A stretch of DNA of 64,000 nucleotides from Nitrospira sp. (GTDB taxonomy: Bacteria > Nitrospirota > Nitrospiria > Nitrospirales > Nitrospiraceae): NCBI GenBank assembly GCA_005116965.1, contig SWDG01000023.1:114358-178357 (forward strand), given 5' to 3'. Below the pieces are notes generated by a model that saw nothing but the letters and a program-made list of their open reading frames with translations, made no database searches and was not told where the DNA came from. A program made the position numbers and the translations under genes. Position 1 is the stretch's first letter, and every line of letters starts with the position of its first letter. This document shows, one piece after another, positions 18,060 to 29,990 of the stretch.

Positions 18060-21000
18060 TTACTGCCAACTCGCTGCGAGCACCGTCTGCACATCCTGCG
18101 GCCGCTGATCGATCGCGTGATCCCACGTCAGTCCCGTCTGTTGCGTGAAAGCCGCCATGGCTTGAATCAGCTGGTCAACCTGTGTACTGAGCAGAACCTC
18201 CCCATTGCCGGCTTGAAATGTCTCAATGTGATTCGTCCTGCCGAGATACCAATCTTTTACCGTGACCTGATCTGCCGAGCCGTGAATGGCAAGCCGGAGG
18301 TCATTGGCCTGGCGGCTTATCACGAGATCAAGAGGATCGATAGCCGTCCCAAATAGGGCACGGTCTTGATTGCCCAAGAAGGCATCGACATCCAGAATCG
18401 TGTCCTGGCCATCGCCTCGTGCGAACTGGTAGGTGTCGTTCCCTGAGTTGCCGACCGACGTGTCATTGCCCCGGCCGCCGGTGAAGTGATCCGCCCCGCT
18501 GCCGCCTATGAGCTGATCATCGCCGGCACCGCCCAACAGTCGATCATCACCCGACCCGCCGTCGAGCCTATCAATTCCTTCACCACCATTCAGGAGATCG
18601 TTTCCGCTCCCTGCATGGAGGTTGTCGTCCCCCAGTCCACCCCAAAGCCTATCGTGACCGCTCCCTCCAAAGAGTGCGTCACTCCCCATCCCACCGTCCA
18701 ACGTGTCATCGCCGGAACCGGCGTCCAAAAAATTGTTGCCGCTGTTGCCCAACAACACGTTATGGGCTGAGTTCCCCGTACCGTTGAGATTGGCTGAACC
18801 GGTGAGGATCAGATGTTCCAGGTTTGGTCCGAGAATGTAGGTGATGCTGCTTTCCACCGTATCGCTCCCTTGTGCAGCTAGCTCAGTCACCACATCGCGC
18901 GCTCGATCCACGACATAGGTATCATCGCCGACCCCACCGATCATCGTATCGCTACCAAAACCACCATCAAGCCGATCATGACCAGCTCCGCCATTCAATG
19001 TATTGTTGGCACTGTTGCCCAGAAGCACGTTGTTCAAGGCGTTTCCGGTCCCGTTGATCACCGCCGTGCCGGTCAAGGTGAGATGCTCGATATTGGCGCC
19101 AAGGGTATAGGTGATGCTGCTGTGCACGGTGTCGATACCTTCATGAGCCAATTCGGTGACGACGTCGCCAGGCCTATCAACCATATAGGTGTCGTTGCCC
19201 GTTCCGCCCTGCATCGTATCAACTCCCGTCCCGCCATCGAGCACGTCGTTTCCTTGCCCACCATTCAAACTATCGTTTCCAGCCAGCCCACTGAGAGTGT
19301 CGTCTCCCCGTCCACCCGTCAGGATGTCGTTGCCTGCTGTACCGGTCAGGATTTGGGGAAGCGGTCCCGATACCGTCAGCGCAAACTGATCAGTCGTGCT
19401 CGCGCCCTTGGTGTCCGTCGCGATCACCGTGACCTGCAGCACACCAGCTGCGCCGGGGTTTGGAGTTCCCGCAAACGTCTGGGTCGTCGGAGTGAAGCTC
19501 AGCCAGCTCGGCAAGGGACTGCCATCAGCCAACATCGCGCGGTACGTCAGGTGATCGCCGTGCACCGCGTCGACATCAGCAAAGGTGCCGCTAGGCATCG
19601 TGAAGGTGAACGGGAAATCTTCCGCCGCACTCTGATCCACCAACGCGTTGACCACGATCGACGCGTCGTTCACGTTCTGCACCGTGAGAGCAAACGTCTC
19701 AGTTGCAGCCAAGCCGCTCTGGTCTGTTACCTTCATGGCAATCTCAAAAGTTCCAACATCATCATTCAGCGGCACACCGCTCAACGTCCGAGTGGTCGCA
19801 TCAAAATTGAGCCACGCAGGAAGCGCTGTTCCATCGGCCCGCATGGCACTGTACGTCAGCACCTCCCCGGCATCTTGATCGGCAAACGTGTTGGTCGGCA
19901 CGGTGAAGGTGAAAGCCGCATCTTCCAGTACCATATAATCGGCCAGTGGCGCTGCCACTGTCGGAGCATCGTTCACGTTCTGCACGGTGAGGGTGAAGAC
20001 ATCAGAAGCACTGAGATTGCCCGTATCCGTAACCGTCACCCGCACATCGAGACTCCCCACCTGCGGATCATCGGGCATGCCTGTAAAAGTCCCGGCTGTG
20101 GCATCGACGCTGAGCCACGATGGTAAGGCAGTACCATCAGCCAAGCTGGCGCTGTACGTCAGCACATCGCCAGGGTCCTGGTCGGTAAAGGCCGTGGCCG
20201 GCACCTGAATAGTGAACGGCACCCCCTCAGCTACCGTCTGGTCTGCGAGCGGCGTAACCATCGTCGGTGCCTGGTTGGATGGAGCGAACAGATCCAAGAG
20301 GTTCACCGTACTGCCGTCGACGAAACTAAGCGTCTCCACCACTAATGAGCCGTTTGCCCCGGTAGAATCGAAGCTGGGCAACACCAGTTTATCCGTCCCG
20401 CTGCTGCCCACTTGTATCGTCAGTGTCCGTGCGATGTCATCACGCGTGAGCGTCAGATCGTTCCGGCTGATCCCCACACCGAACTGAATCTGGTTTCCTT
20501 CACCAACAGCGACAATGTCCTCAATCGTGTCGATGCCGTCGCCGAGATTGAAGAGATAGGTGTCGTGGCCGGTGCCGCCGAAAAGTAGATCATCTCCCAT
20601 TTCACCGATCAGGACATCATCACCCTGATCTCCATAAACTTCGTCGTCATCGGCTCCACCATACAAGGTGTCATTGCCGCCTCGGCCAACCAGCCAATCG
20701 CCACCGTCCAGACCGCGAATGACATTGTCAAGATCATTGGCGAGGATGGGATCATAGAAGCTCGTCCCAGTAAAATTGTTGATCCGGCTTTCCAGGGTCA
20801 CGGTATCCCAGATAGTTCCATCGGCAAAGGTCACTTGATCGACCTTATAGGGAGTTGGATGAACTCGAAGGGATGAGGAAAAGCGGTAGTTCCCACTCAC
20901 GACACTGAAATAAGATGCCACGGTCAGCACATCCGTCGCGTTGTCCGGAGACAACTTCAGGTCGAGTCCATTTTTTTCAAGCACCACATCATTCGCCGTG

Positions 21001-24000
21001 ATTCCAGCTCCCAGTTGCACGGTATCAAGCGCCCCATTCAGATGATCGAACTCCACAATAGTCAATTGCCCGCTGCCCAGCCCGAACTGATAGGTATCGG
21101 TATCCGCCGATCCTGTGACCACCCCACCAAATGTGCCTGGCCCCCAGATCGTCCCATCAGCAAATCGCACCAATTCAACGGCACCAGGAGCATAGTAATA
21201 GGGATTCGAAGAGCCTTGCTGGGTGATGCCCCCGGATGGAGCCAACAGCCCGCTGAAAAAACGCCAACTCCCGGTACTGAACGCCAGCGTGTAGTACCCC
21301 TGAATCGTCAGTTGGTCATTCGCCCCCTGTCGTTGCAATACCAAATCGTCACCGTTGCGAAACCAGGAGACGTCTTCCGCTCTCACACCGGCTCCCATCT
21401 CAATCACATCCGACTGACTGGAGGAAATGAACGGATCGGTGCTCGCGTCGATGATCGTGTCACGCCCATCGCCCGCCGTGAAACCATAGGTATTGCTGGA
21501 CTCTCGTCCATTCAACACATCATTCCCCGTGCCCCCGTCCATCCGTGCCCAACCCGTCAAAATATCATCGCCTCCCATTCCATAGAGATCGACACCGAAG
21601 GTCCCGGACATCGTATTATTCAACGCATTCCCAGCACCGACGCTTCCCCCCAACATGGTCAGATTTTCGACATGGTCACGGAGCGTATAGCTCACAAAAC
21701 TTTCCACGAGATCGATCCCCTCGTGTGCCCCTTCGATGACGGAATCATCTGCTACAGAAATGACATAGGTATCGTTGCCTGCTCCCCCCATGAGGGTATC
21801 CAGCCCAGCGCCACCATCGAGCACGTCGTCCCCTGCCCCACTCATAAGGACATCATTCCCCTCACCACCAACGAGTTGGTCGTCCCCCTCTCCCGCCTCA
21901 AGGAGGTCATCGCCGGCACCGCCCTCTAACCGATCGTTCCCAATCCCACCATCCAGATTATCGTTCCCATTTTCCCCAAACAGAACATCGGCCCCGCTCC
22001 CGCCTATCAATTCATCATCGCCCGCTCCGCCATAAAGCCCATCATTCCCCACGCCTCCTTCAATCCAGTCGCTCCCATCTGCGGCCATCACCGCCGCAGC
22101 AGACACGTCCCCGCCAGAGAACAGATTGCGGTTATACCCTCCATACAACTGATCATCCCCGGCTCCCCCGATCAGAATATCCTCCCCTTCTCCACCGAAA
22201 AGCGTATCGCCCCCAGCTCCCCCGTCCAACACATCATTCCCACCGGCCCCACGATGCTCAGTGGTATCGTAGGTGCCAGTCTGCCCACTGATCCGCAAAT
22301 CCCCCGAGAGCGTGTCGTTGCCTTCTCCCCCGTAGAGGGCATCCTGGCCGTCCTGCCCGTAGAGTTGGTCATTGCCGGTTCCGCCTGCCAGCACATCATC
22401 GCCAACACCTCCGTAGAGCAGATCGTCGCCCTCACCGCCGTCAAGCGAGTCGGCCCCGCCGTCCGCTGGATCGCCACCGACCGCAGCGGGCGTGTCCCCT
22501 ATCAGCGTGTCGCTGCCCTTGCCGCCGATGAGCACGTCGCTGCCGGCCCCGCCGCGAAGCTCGTCCGCATCATCCCCGCCGTCCAAATAGTCATTAGCAC
22601 TGAATCCGTGCCCCTCATCGTCGCCATTGTCGCCTTGAAGATAATCGCGCCCCGCGCCGCCGAGAAGCACATCCTCGCCGAGGTTGCCGATCAAGGTGTC
22701 ATCACCCGCGCCACCATCCAGGAAATCATCGTACGACCCAGTCCATACTTGTCCGACCTGCAATTGCACATCATCTCCCTCGAGATAGTCGTGACCAGCC
22801 CCACCGAACAAGTGGTCAGCCCCTCCTTGGCCGAACAGAACATCGTTGCCCTCCCCGCCATCCAATACGTCATCACCACCTTGCGCATCGGCAAACTCGC
22901 CGGACCCGTACAGCCGATCCCCTTCGATCCCACCGAACAATCGATCGTTTCCATCCCCTCCACTCAGGTCGTCATAGCCTTCCTCTCCGTAGAGTTCGTC
23001 GTTGCCGTGATGGCCGATCACCACATCGTCGCCCGCCAGCGCATGGATCACATCGTTCGACAACCCGTCACTGCGATACACATCCCTCAGGGCGGTAAAG
23101 AGGGGGCTGGTGCTCTGATCTGGATTGATCCGGAAAAACTGCGTCCGGGTGGGAAGCCCATTGTCATACGTAATGGCGTCAACTTCAAACAGGCGAATAC
23201 CGAATCGTCCGCTGTCATAGCCCTTGATCGTCAGCGGCCCCGATCCGGTCACGACCAGATCGCTACCTTGCTTGGTGAAGGTAATCGTGCTATCCGCGCT
23301 CTGAAAGGTATTGGCCGGATGGGTCTCTCGCCGCAGAGCCCCCACTAAAACCTGCCCATCAAACTCCACGGCCCCTCGCCCATCCGAATCCTCAATCGTG
23401 TCGGCGCCGTCAATCGCGCGGATGATGTAGGTATCAAGACCGGCGCCGCCTCTCAGAATGTCGTTATCCAGGCCACCGTCGAGAAAATCGTTGTCCGTCC
23501 CGCCTTCCAGCACATCATTGCCTCGACCTCCGATCAGCCGATCGCTTCCTGCGCCACCTTCCAGTTGATCGCTACCAGCATCGCCCTGCAGATAATCGTT
23601 GCCACCATTGCCGATGAGGAGATCCACCCCCGCCCCGCCATAGAGATGGTCGTCATTGTCTCCTGATTCGAAACGATCTTCGCCAGCCGAACCAAACAGG
23701 AATTGCCGCGTGTTCGCAGGATCGTCCACTGTGGCGATTTCATAGGTCTGCGTGGCATCAAAAAAATAGATCGATCCTGGTGACGTGGCCAAGTCCGCCT
23801 GATTCAGCGCAATTTTCTCCTTCAGAAAGGCGGCACGATCATCGAGATAAGAAGCGGTGAGTGTTCCCCCACCGGTGAATGCATCATAGAGATCTAGATC
23901 GCCATTGGTATTGAACTGGGAGTAGAGCGCGTTCGTTCCGGACTCGGAATTGGCCGTCAAAACAAAAGGATTAAGTTCTGTTAAGGCATACCGATAAGCC

Positions 24001-25472
24001 AGACCTTCAGAAGTATCAGCATCTGCACGAGCAAGAACTGTGGCACGATCAAGCACTGGGTCGGTGAGATCGGTGATTGTCAAGACAAGACCTTGGGCCT
24101 GCATGGTTACCACGCGGTCCGTGATTTCTTGGATAGCGGCGTACATCATGTTCCGATTGGCCAGATCCCCAAACCCACCCACACGGGAATTGATGGGCAG
24201 TGGGTCCGCAGGAGCCACGGCAGGGTCGCGGAAGAGTTTGCGGAAGGCATCAACCGTTTTTTCGAGTGAATCTCCTTCCACAACGCCCGGCGTGTTCAGT
24301 AACGCGACGGTATCCGCCTTTGAGTTGGACAAGGCTTTGATGATCAGTTCAGTACTTGCCTGCCCATATCGTAAATCGATCGTCTGGATTAGCTCCTGAA
24401 CCGCGAGCGAATCCACGATGAGCGTGATCGAATGCGTGTTAGCGCTTTCAGTAACGCTCGGGAACGGCAGACCGGCGATCAAGGGTTGTCCCTCGATAAA
24501 GACTGGAATGGCCGGTGCATGCATACCTGAGTTAGCAACAAACTGCAGATCATCGGTCGTCGCCTGCCCATAGAGCTGGGTAATCTTCGCAAACGGCCCT
24601 TGATCCTGCACTTCCCCAGGCGATTGAAGAAAGGTGAGACCAGTTGGACTAAAAAGCGACTGGGTAGCAGCTGTTGCCCACTGATACCGCACATCATTGT
24701 AGAGACTAGTCGTCCCTTGATCGAATGGATGCCAGCTTGTGCCTTGCGCATCATAGAGGACCTTGGCTTGGTCATAGACGTTCGTGCGTGGGAAGGAGGC
24801 GAGGGCGTTATCTGGATTGTCTAAAACGGATCGGAAATATGTCAGCATGTCCTGAATCCGGTTCTCTTCTGCAGAGAGACCCGGCACGGCTCCTGGCACA
24901 TGGCCTCGACCCGCACCATTGAAAATGTAGGTGTGATTCATCTCGCTGGCATGGAGCTCGGTAAATACCGTGGCCAGATGTCCACCCAGCGAGAAGCCGG
25001 TCACATTGAGCACGGCCCCAGTTGGCAGTTTCCCCTCTGCCTTAAGAGACTGGTAATACTGTTCCATCGCGGCCAGTTGCCCAAAGGCAAATCCAGACGC
25101 CCCAACCTCGGCATCCGCACCGAACAAATCCCGTTCTCGATCTCCACCCTGAGCTGATGGAGCAGATTCAGTGCTCCGGAAAGACAGGGTGTAACTGTTG
25201 GCCTGCGTATCGAACATCAGCGTTGCCGAGAACCCCGTCGCATCGTTGGCATGGTGGTCGAGGATTTGGTAGCGGTCGAGAAACTGATCAGCAAGAATAT
25301 TGGCAAAACGGGTTTTACCGCTCAATGAGGGATCAAGAAGAGGGTGATTATTCCCGAGAAGTAGCCGATCTTCGACTTCGTTGCTACTGGATAAATTGAT
25401 GCCATCCAGATAGGACTCCGCGGCCATCTGTTGTGTTGCAAACTGCAGCCATGTACTTACGTTAGTTGACAT
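18060..25472 (-). CDS. Giant RTX protein with lipase-like N-terminal domain and cadherin-like repeats
   Basis: A 2470-residue, acidic, calcium-binding secreted protein. Residues about 1-330 look like an alpha/beta-hydrolase (lipase) domain: [10 protein letters not shown], then the nucleophile elbow GFSLGGHLA near residue 160. Blocks of GGxGxDxLx nonapeptides (RTX repeats that bind calcium) lie at about 585-680, 805-1225, 1585-1640 and 2045-2345. They are separated by haemolysin-related domains (for example [19 protein letters not shown]). Residues about 1735-2040 hold three dystroglycan/cadherin-like repeats, each ending [11 protein letters not shown] or similar. The tail follows an HCBP-related motif ([11 protein letters not shown]). 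There is no signal peptide, as expected for type I secretion, but no ABC exporter is nearby. ATG 25472 has a GGAGG site and overlaps the lipoprotein gene by 11 bases. The enzymatic substrate is not known. Confidence 0.9.
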   Translation of the reverse strand: MSTNVSTWLQFATQQMAAESYLDGINLSSSNEVEDRLLLGNNHPLLDPSLSGKTRFANILADQFLDRYQILDHHANDATGFSATLMFDTQANSYTLSFRSTESAPSAQGGDRERDLFGADAEVGASGFAFGQLAAMEQYYQSLKAEGKLPTGAVLNVTGFSLGGHLATVFTELHASEMNHTYIFNGAGRGHVPGAVPGLSAEENRIQDMLTYFRSVLDNPDNALASFPRTNVYDQAKVLYDAQGTSWHPFDQGTTSLYNDVRYQWATAATQSLFSPTGLTFLQSPGEVQDQGPFAKITQLYGQATTDDLQFVANSGMHAPAIPVFIEGQPLIAGLPFPSVTESANTHSITLIVDSLAVQELIQTIDLRYGQASTELIIKALSNSKADTVALLNTPGVVEGDSLEKTVDAFRKLFRDPAVAPADPLPINSRVGGFGDLANRNMMYAAIQEITDRVVTMQAQGLVLTITDLTDPVLDRATVLARADADTSEGLAYRYALTELNPFVLTANSESGTNALYSQFNTNGDLDLYDAFTGGGTLTASYLDDRAAFLKEKIALNQADLATSPGSIYFFDATQTYEIATVDDPANTRQFLFGSAGEDRFESGDNDDHLYGGAGVDLLIGNGGNDYLQGDAGSDQLEGGAGSDRLIGGRGNDVLEGGTDNDFLDGGLDNDILRGGAGLDTYIIRAIDGADTIEDSDGRGAVEFDGQVLVGALRRETHPANTFQSADSTITFTKQGSDLVVTGSGPLTIKGYDSGRFGIRLFEVDAITYDNGLPTRTQFFRINPDQSTSPLFTALRDVYRSDGLSNDVIHALAGDDVVIGHHGNDELYGEEGYDDLSGGDGNDRLFGGIEGDRLYGSGEFADAQGGDDVLDGGEGNDVLFGQGGADHLFGGAGHDYLEGDDVQLQVGQVWTGSYDDFLDGGAGDDTLIGNLGEDVLLGGAGRDYLQGDNGDDEGHGFSANDYLDGGDDADELRGGAGSDVLIGGKGSDTLIGDTPAAVGGDPADGGADSLDGGEGDDLLYGGVGDDVLAGGTGNDQLYGQDGQDALYGGEGNDTLSGDLRISGQTGTYDTTEHRGAGGNDVLDGGAGGDTLFGGEGEDILIGGAGDDQLYGGYNRNLFSGGDVSAAAVMAADGSDWIEGGVGNDGLYGGAGDDELIGGSGADVLFGENGNDNLDGGIGNDRLEGGAGDDLLEAGEGDDQLVGGEGNDVLMSGAGDDVLDGGAGLDTLMGGAGNDTYVISVADDSVIEGAHEGIDLVESFVSYTLRDHVENLTMLGGSVGAGNALNNTMSGTFGVDLYGMGGDDILTGWARMDGGTGNDVLNGRESSNTYGFTAGDGRDTIIDASTDPFISSSQSDVIEMGAGVRAEDVSWFRNGDDLVLQRQGANDQLTIQGYYTLAFSTGSWRFFSGLLAPSGGITQQGSSNPYYYAPGAVELVRFADGTIWGPGTFGGVVTGSADTDTYQFGLGSGQLTIVEFDHLNGALDTVQLGAGITANDVVLEKNGLDLKLSPDNATDVLTVASYFSVVSGNYRFSSSLRVHPTPYKVDQVTFADGTIWDTVTLESRINNFTGTSFYDPILANDLDNVIRGLDGGDWLVGRGGNDTLYGGADDDEVYGDQGDDVLIGEMGDDLLFGGTGHDTYLFNLGDGIDTIEDIVAVGEGNQIQFGVGISRNDLTLTRDDIARTLTIQVGSSGTDKLVLPSFDSTGANGSLVVETLSFVDGSTVNLLDLFAPSNQAPTMVTPLADQTVAEGVPFTIQVPATAFTDQDPGDVLTYSASLADGTALPSWLSVDATAGTFTGMPDDPQVGSLDVRVTVTDTGNLSASDVFTLTVQNVNDAPTVAAPLADYMVLEDAAFTFTVPTNTFADQDAGEVLTYSAMRADGTALPAWLNFDATTRTLSGVPLNDDVGTFEIAMKVTDQSGLAATETFALTVQNVNDASIVVNALVDQSAAEDFPFTFTMPSGTFADVDAVHGDHLTYRAMLADGSPLPSWLSFTPTTQTFAGTPNPGAAGVLQVTVIATDTKGASTTDQFALTVSGPLPQILTGTAGNDILTGGRGDDTLSGLAGNDSLNGGQGNDVLDGGTGVDTMQGGTGNDTYMVDRPGDVVTELAHEGIDTVHSSITYTLGANIEHLTLTGTAVINGTGNALNNVLLGNSANNTLNGGAGHDRLDGGFGSDTMIGGVGDDTYVVDRARDVVTELAAQGSDTVESSITYILGPNLEHLILTGSANLNGTGNSAHNVLLGNSGNNFLDAGSGDDTLDGGMGSDALFGGSGHDRLWGGLGDDNLHAGSGNDLLNGGEGIDRLDGGSGDDRLLGGAGDDQLIGGSGADHFTGGRGNDTSVGNSGNDTYQFARGDGQDTILDVDAFLGNQDRALFGTAIDPLDLVISRQANDLRLAIHGSADQVTVKDWYLGRTNHIETFQAGNGEVLLSTQVDQLIQAMAAFTQQTGLTWDHAIDQRPQDVQTVLAASWQ

Positions 25473-26406
25473 TGAAACCTCCGTAACTCAAAGGTGCTGC
25501 AGGCCTCAGAATCTTACTGACGAACCAATATGTGAAATCACCGTCCTTTTGTGAGCGTTTATCGGAGCGAAGTATTGGACAGACTTGACCACTGAGCCAC
25601 CAAATACCAGTTAAGTTATTTCTCACCCCTCCGCTACGAATGAATCCTCGCCGTACACCAAGCACTTCTTTGGTTTGGATATCCAGAACAATTAGCTCCC
25701 CGCCTGCAACTCCAAATTCTCGATCATGTGGGCGTGAAACCCCACGCCATGTGTAGCCATACCGACTCTTGAGTTGCGTCACAGGCTCTTCAACCATTGG
25801 AGATTTATCCTGCACGTAGCCAGAATAACGACGATAGCGGGTGCCAGGAATCTTGGAGGAGATTGATGACGATAAAGGCATTTCAAGATAGGAGTAAACC
25901 CTCCACGGAGGATCAACAAAAACAGTCTGAGAATCTCTTGCCTCCCAATCCGTGTAACCATACGGATCTTCCAGGGCATAAAGGTGTTGCATGTGGTCAT
26001 CAAACACCTGCTCCCTCGGCCTCATCATGTAGAGCCCGTCTACATTTTCCACAGTCTTATAAATAAACTCCCCCGCTTCCGTCTTGCAGAGATGATCAAA
26101 GTACTGCTCCGGCGTCATTCCCGGTCTGTACCCGCTATCCTCCGGCGCTGGATTTGGAATCTTGATGCTGTGGGCAAAGCGACCTTCTTCAGTGGCCATC
26201 GGATCGGCTGGCTTCAGTTTCAAAATGTTACAGGCCGTATCATTCGGCTTGAGCTTTGCCTTCGCACAGTTCTCTGTAAACGTCTTCATTGCTCGGTCAA
26301 AGTACCGACCTGGCGTTTCTTCATTCGACAATGCACCCGTGGCGCAACCTGCAATGATCAGTATCATTAGCGCAGGACTAATCTTCCCAATCCACCTTGA
26401 GGTCAT
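25462..26406 (-). CDS. Lipoprotein of unknown function, coupled to the RTX gene
   Basis: The 314-residue product has a lipoprotein signal peptide ([10 protein letters not shown]). The mature part has several Cys residues, a region [20 protein letters not shown], and a C-terminal half with [28 protein letters not shown] and [19 protein letters not shown] do not recognise a named family. The gene overlaps the start of the giant RTX gene by 11 bases on the same strand, so the two proteins are translated together. It could be an accessory factor for the RTX protein, for example an immunity, chaperone or anchoring protein; this is inference from coupling only. Confidence 0.8.
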   Translation of the reverse strand: MTSRWIGKISPALMILIIAGCATGALSNEETPGRYFDRAMKTFTENCAKAKLKPNDTACNILKLKPADPMATEEGRFAHSIKIPNPAPEDSGYRPGMTPEQYFDHLCKTEAGEFIYKTVENVDGLYMMRPREQVFDDHMQHLYALEDPYGYTDWEARDSQTVFVDPPWRVYSYLEMPLSSSISSKIPGTRYRRYSGYVQDKSPMVEEPVTQLKSRYGYTWRGVSRPHDREFGVAGGELIVLDIQTKEVLGVRRGFIRSGGVRNNLTGIWWLSGQVCPILRSDKRSQKDGDFTYWFVSKILRPAAPLSYGGFNVN

Positions 26407-26451
26407 TTTTCACATGCCTCCATGAAGTGTTCGACTTCCCATTCCTGAAAC

Positions 26452-26775
26452 TTATCCTTTCGGCCCTGGTTGCCGTGCTGATTGTAACCCCACCAACACC
26501 TGCTGAATCTGTTGCTGCAACCGCGCCAGGGTGATCACGTCCATCGCCACGCGGGTGACAAGGTGGCCATCTAAGCCTTTCGGGGCCGCTTGTCCGTCCT
26601 TCGCCGCTTTTACGATCGCAGCCAACAGCGCCGGCTCGATGAAACCAAAATCGAGATACGCAATACCCTGCGCCACACCGACATTGGTGTAGTTCGCCGC
26701 GCGTGGGTGCGCGGAGGAGTCGGATGGTTTTAACCGGACATTCAACGCAATCGTGGTGTCATTGGGTTCGCTCAT
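26452..26775 (-). CDS. DUF3467-like small protein
   Basis: The 107-residue protein has the pattern seen in DUF3467 proteins: a strand pair around ANYTNVGVAQGIAYLDFGFI and, after an Ala-rich insertion, a C-terminal helix HLVTRVAMDVITLARLQQQI. Function of the family is unknown. The ATG at 26775 has a CAGGAG site about 9 bases upstream. It lies 45 bases upstream of the lipoprotein gene, so the three minus-strand genes 26775-18060 may form one transcript. Confidence 0.7.
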   Translation of the reverse strand: MSEPNDTTIALNVRLKPSDSSAHPRAANYTNVGVAQGIAYLDFGFIEPALLAAIVKAAKDGQAAPKGLDGHLVTRVAMDVITLARLQQQIQQVLVGLQSARQPGPKG

Positions 26776-27212
26776 GGGCTCAGGCTCCTGTGTTGTGGAT
26801 GAAGGACCGCGAGGATGACAACCGCACAGGGCAATCCGTATGCATGTGGGTTCCTAATGAGTTGGTGCGTGAGTCTAAGAATCCATCGGTTGGCTGTCAA
26901 GGACCCCTTGTAGCATCCCAAGCCGGACGGATGGAATCTGCCTGAAAGTGCCTAAGTGTTGTAACTAGCCGAAAGAGGGGGATAGAAGAAAACCCAATGC
27001 CTCCGGTGCGACCAGGATGCGTAGGGATTCCGTGACATCCTCATCCGTTCCCGTCCCAACATGCGCACACTCATCAGTGGGTTCGCAAACACCGCTCCCC
27101 TGGTCATCGCGAGCCGATGGCTATACCTATACCTGCCCGGAATGGACCTCACCAGCAATGACACCAGCGTCGCGCCACTGAATAGACGCCTGACCCCTTT
27201 ATTCACCTAGCC
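26776..27212. other. Intergenic region before the SOS cassette
   Basis: About 440 bases, divergent between the DUF3467-like gene and the SRAP pseudogene. A minus-strand open frame at 26952-27206 has no recognisable motif and is treated as chance. I searched by eye for an Escherichia-type LexA box (CTG-N10-CAG) and saw none, but Nitrospirota LexA sites may differ. Confidence 0.4.
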
Positions 27213-27886
27213 ATGGGTGGACGCTTTACCCAAACCGCCTCGTCTGAGGTGATTGCCCGGCAGTTTGCACTCACCGATCCGCCGTTGTTCACCCTCCGCT
27301 ACAACATCGCGCCGTCTCAACGCATCGCCGCGATACGGATTGATCCCGACACCACCACACACACTCGTTATGCTCCGCTGGAGGGTTGATTCCGTCCTGG
27401 GCCAAAGACGCCAAGATTGGAAATCAGTGCATCAATGCCAAAGCGGAGACGGTGGCAGAGAAGCCCTCGTTTCGATCCGCCTTCAAGAAACGGCGCTGTC
27501 TCATCGTCGCAACGGGGTTCTATGAATGGCAAGTGCAAGGCCGCACCAAGCACCCGATGTGGATTGGATTGAAGAATCAACACCCGTTCGCCTTCGCTGG
27601 GCTCTGGGAGCACTGGACACCCGCTGAAGGGCAACCCCTTGAGACCTGTACGATCATCACAACGGAGCCGAATGCCCTGATGGCCCCAATCCATAATCGG
27701 ATGCCGGTGATTCTCGCCCCCACCTCCTATGATCAATGGCTCGATCCTGCGTTCCAGCAGATCGACTCCCTCAAAGCCCTGCTGCGTCCCTATCCACGTG
27801 ACGAGCTGACGGTCTACCCCGTGAGCACCCTGGTCAATAACCCGCGCCATGATGTACCGCAGTGCCTTGAGCCGGTCTCGGTCTAA
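27213..27886 (+). pseudogene. SRAP/YedK-type SOS-response-associated protein, frameshifted and lacking Cys2
   Basis: ATG 27213 gives MGGRFTQTASSEVIARQF then RYNIAPSQ, clearly an SRAP (HMCES/YedK) protein. The frame is lost near 27378-27384, just at the conserved Arg-Trp-Gly, and the rest of the protein continues in another frame from 27386 (IPSWAKDAKIGNQCINAKAE) to a TAA at 27886. SRAP proteins crosslink to abasic sites through Cys2, but here the second codon is GGT (Gly), so the key residue is also gone. The other active-site residues, Asn in INAKAET, Glu in GFYEW and His in IHNRMP, remain. It lies 37 bases upstream of umuD, the usual neighbour in such cassettes. Confidence 0.85.
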
Positions 27887-27925
27887 GGAGTACACTACCG
27901 CCCGGCCTGGTTGTGAGGATGTGTG

Positions 27926-28351
27926 ATGAATGTCGAAGCCATCTACGCGCCCGATCTTTCGACACGCTACAAGCTGCCCATCTTTCTGGGGCGACTGCCT
28001 GCAGGGTTTCCCTCTCCCGCTGATGACTATCTCGAAGGGAAGCTCGATCTCAACCGGCACCTCATTAAGCATCCTGCCGCCACCTTCTTTGTGCGGGTGA
28101 CGGGGGACTCCATGACTGGCGCGGGGATTCATTCAGGGGACTTGCTCATTGTGGACCGCTCGCTCGAAGCCATCGATGGCAACGTCATCGTCGCCGCACT
28201 CGATGGAGAACTGACGGTCAAGCGTCTCTATAAGCGAGACACGGCTCTGCGGCTCCTTCCTGCCAACACGGACTATCAACCGATCGAGATTCAGGCTCAG
28301 CAGTCCTTTGAAATTTGGGGAGTCGTCACCAACGTCATTCACGCGCTCTGA
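27926..28351 (+). CDS. umuD: UmuD-like SOS mutagenesis protein (S24 peptidase)
   Basis: The 141-residue protein is of normal UmuD length. It has an Ala-Gly cleavage site (LPAGFPSP), the catalytic Ser in GDSMTGAGI and the catalytic Lys in ELTVKRLY. RecA-stimulated self-cleavage would give UmuD', which binds UmuC to form DNA polymerase V. ATG 27926 with GAGG about six bases upstream is preferred over the adjacent GTG at 27923. It is 6 bases before umuC. Confidence 0.93.
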   Translation: MNVEAIYAPDLSTRYKLPIFLGRLPAGFPSPADDYLEGKLDLNRHLIKHPAATFFVRVTGDSMTGAGIHSGDLLIVDRSLEAIDGNVIVAALDGELTVKRLYKRDTALRLLPANTDYQPIEIQAQQSFEIWGVVTNVIHAL

Positions 28352-28357
28352 GTACCC

Positions 28358-29626
28358 ATGCCGCCCATCTTCGCCCTCGTCGATTGCAATAACTTCTACG
28401 CGTCCTGTGAGCGGGTCTTTAACCCCAAGCTCCACGGGCAACCGATTGTCGTCCTCTCGAACAATGATGGCTGTGTCGTGGCTCGCTCGAATGAAGCCAA
28501 GGCGTTGGGGATCGGGATGGGGGTCCCGGAGTTTCAGATTCGTCCGGTGCTCCGTGAGCACCAGGTCCAGGTGTTTTCCAGCAATTACACACTCTATGGC
28601 GATATGTCCCAGCGCGTGATGGAGACGTTGGACCCGTTCAGCCCGGAGCTTGAAATCTATTCAATTGATGAAGCCTTCTTGAGTCTGTCCGGCTTCTCCT
28701 CATGGAATCTGACCGAGCACGGGCAGGTCATTCGCGATACGGTGAAACGCTGGACGGGTCTTCCGGTGTCGGTCGGGATCGCAGAGACAAAGACTCTTGC
28801 CAAAATCGCCAATCGTGTCGCCAAGCGGACACCGGACACAGGCGGGGTCTTCGATCTGCTCGCCTGTTCAGACCGAGAAGCCGTGCTAAGCAGAGTCGCC
28901 GTTGAAGAGGTCTGGGGGATCGGACGGAACCATGCCCGTGTTCTGAATCAGAACGGCATCACCACGGCGCTCCAGTTGCGTGAGGTCGATGACCGGTGGA
29001 TACGGAAGCGCATGGGGGTTGTCGGTCTTCGTCTGGTGCTGGAGTTGCGCGGCGTATCCTGTCTAGATCTGGAACAGTGTCCCGCACCCAAGCAAAGCCT
29101 GACGTGCTCTCGTGCGTTTGGCAAACTCATTAGCAGCCTGGCAGAGATGGAAGAGGCGGTCTCGGTCTATACCTCACGGGTAGCAGAAAAGTTGAGACGC
29201 GAACGTCTCGCCGCGAGCGTGTTGACCGTGTGCCTCACAACCAACGAATTCAAGGACGGGCCACAGTACAGCAATACGCTCACGCGGAAGTTGCCCACCG
29301 TGACCGACAACACCGCCGACCTCATCGAGTCTGCCATTCAGAGCATTCAAGCAATCTATCGAGGCGGGTACCACTACAAGAAGGCGGGCGTGATGCTCAC
29401 GGGACTTGTCCCTGCCAGTCAGATCCAGGCCGATCTATTCGACGATCACAACCGTAGGAAATCCAACCGACTCATGTCTGCGCTCGATGCCGTAAATGAT
29501 CGGTGGGGTGCCGGAGCCCTCCACTATGCGTCAAGCGGATTCACCACGTCGTGGAAGACGCAGTTTCATCACCGGTCGCCTGCCTACACGACTGACTGGA
29601 ATTCGCTGCCGATCGTAACTGCCTAA
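28358..29626 (+). CDS. umuC: UmuC, DNA polymerase V catalytic subunit (Y family)
   Basis: The 422-residue protein is full length. The N-terminal palm shows [17 protein letters not shown] with the first metal-binding Asp, [14 protein letters not shown], and the catalytic [10 protein letters not shown] helix-hairpin-helix thumb ([17 protein letters not shown]) and a little-finger domain follow. The C-terminal region ([34 protein letters not shown]) is the DUF4113 tail common in UmuC. It performs error-prone translesion synthesis when bound to UmuD'. Translation is likely coupled to umuD. Confidence 0.95.
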   Translation: MPPIFALVDCNNFYASCERVFNPKLHGQPIVVLSNNDGCVVARSNEAKALGIGMGVPEFQIRPVLREHQVQVFSSNYTLYGDMSQRVMETLDPFSPELEIYSIDEAFLSLSGFSSWNLTEHGQVIRDTVKRWTGLPVSVGIAETKTLAKIANRVAKRTPDTGGVFDLLACSDREAVLSRVAVEEVWGIGRNHARVLNQNGITTALQLREVDDRWIRKRMGVVGLRLVLELRGVSCLDLEQCPAPKQSLTCSRAFGKLISSLAEMEEAVSVYTSRVAEKLRRERLAASVLTVCLTTNEFKDGPQYSNTLTRKLPTVTDNTADLIESAIQSIQAIYRGGYHYKKAGVMLTGLVPASQIQADLFDDHNRRKSNRLMSALDAVNDRWGAGALHYASSGFTTSWKTQFHHRSPAYTTDWNSLPIVTA

Positions 29627-29990
29627 TGTTCTAAAATACCATTATTATCTGTATATCTCGCCTTACTGTTTCCTCAGTCCCTTCCTGCAGTTCACGTCTC
29701 TGCGAGGCCCCATATCCTGCTCGTTTCGTTCTTATCGTGGTTTCCCTGTGCAATGCGCTGTGACGAACAACTCTGGTACATGCGTCAAACGACCACCTCC
29801 GACCCAAAGCAGAAGCACACGATCGACCGCTACCAGAAGGGAGATGGTTGATGGGCCATAACTCATTGAACCACCGTCGATGTTGGAATATTATTGACGA
29901 TCATTGAAGGTGTGTTACGCGGCTAGAACATAGCAGATTCGTTTCTTATTGCTATGTGGATTTCGTGGATACCGCGAGCGTCGAGGGCCT
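29627..29990. other. AT-rich spacer upstream of the cassette-like gene
   Basis: No gene is seen. Around 29853-29880 there is a segment (ATAACTCATTGAACC then ACCGTCGATG) that weakly resembles the right half of the attC-like site found at 30997-31051, and a GTTACGC lies at about 29914. Either might mark the left boundary of a cassette, but the match is too poor to call. Confidence 0.3.

Noticed and set aside
18978..23348. Plus-strand frames opposite the RTX gene, up to 382 codons
   Set aside because: The RTX repeats create long open antisense frames; the antisense proteins are low-complexity (Val/Ile/Pro/Ser) and have no motifs.
18440..23760. Dense short DNA repeats that could suggest a CRISPR array or satellite
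   Set aside because: The period is about 27 bases and varies; it encodes GGxGxDxLx RTX nonapeptides in one continuous reading frame.
26952..27206. 84-codon minus-strand frame between the DUF3467-like gene and SRAP
   Set aside because: No ribosome site, no recognisable motif and unusual residue composition.
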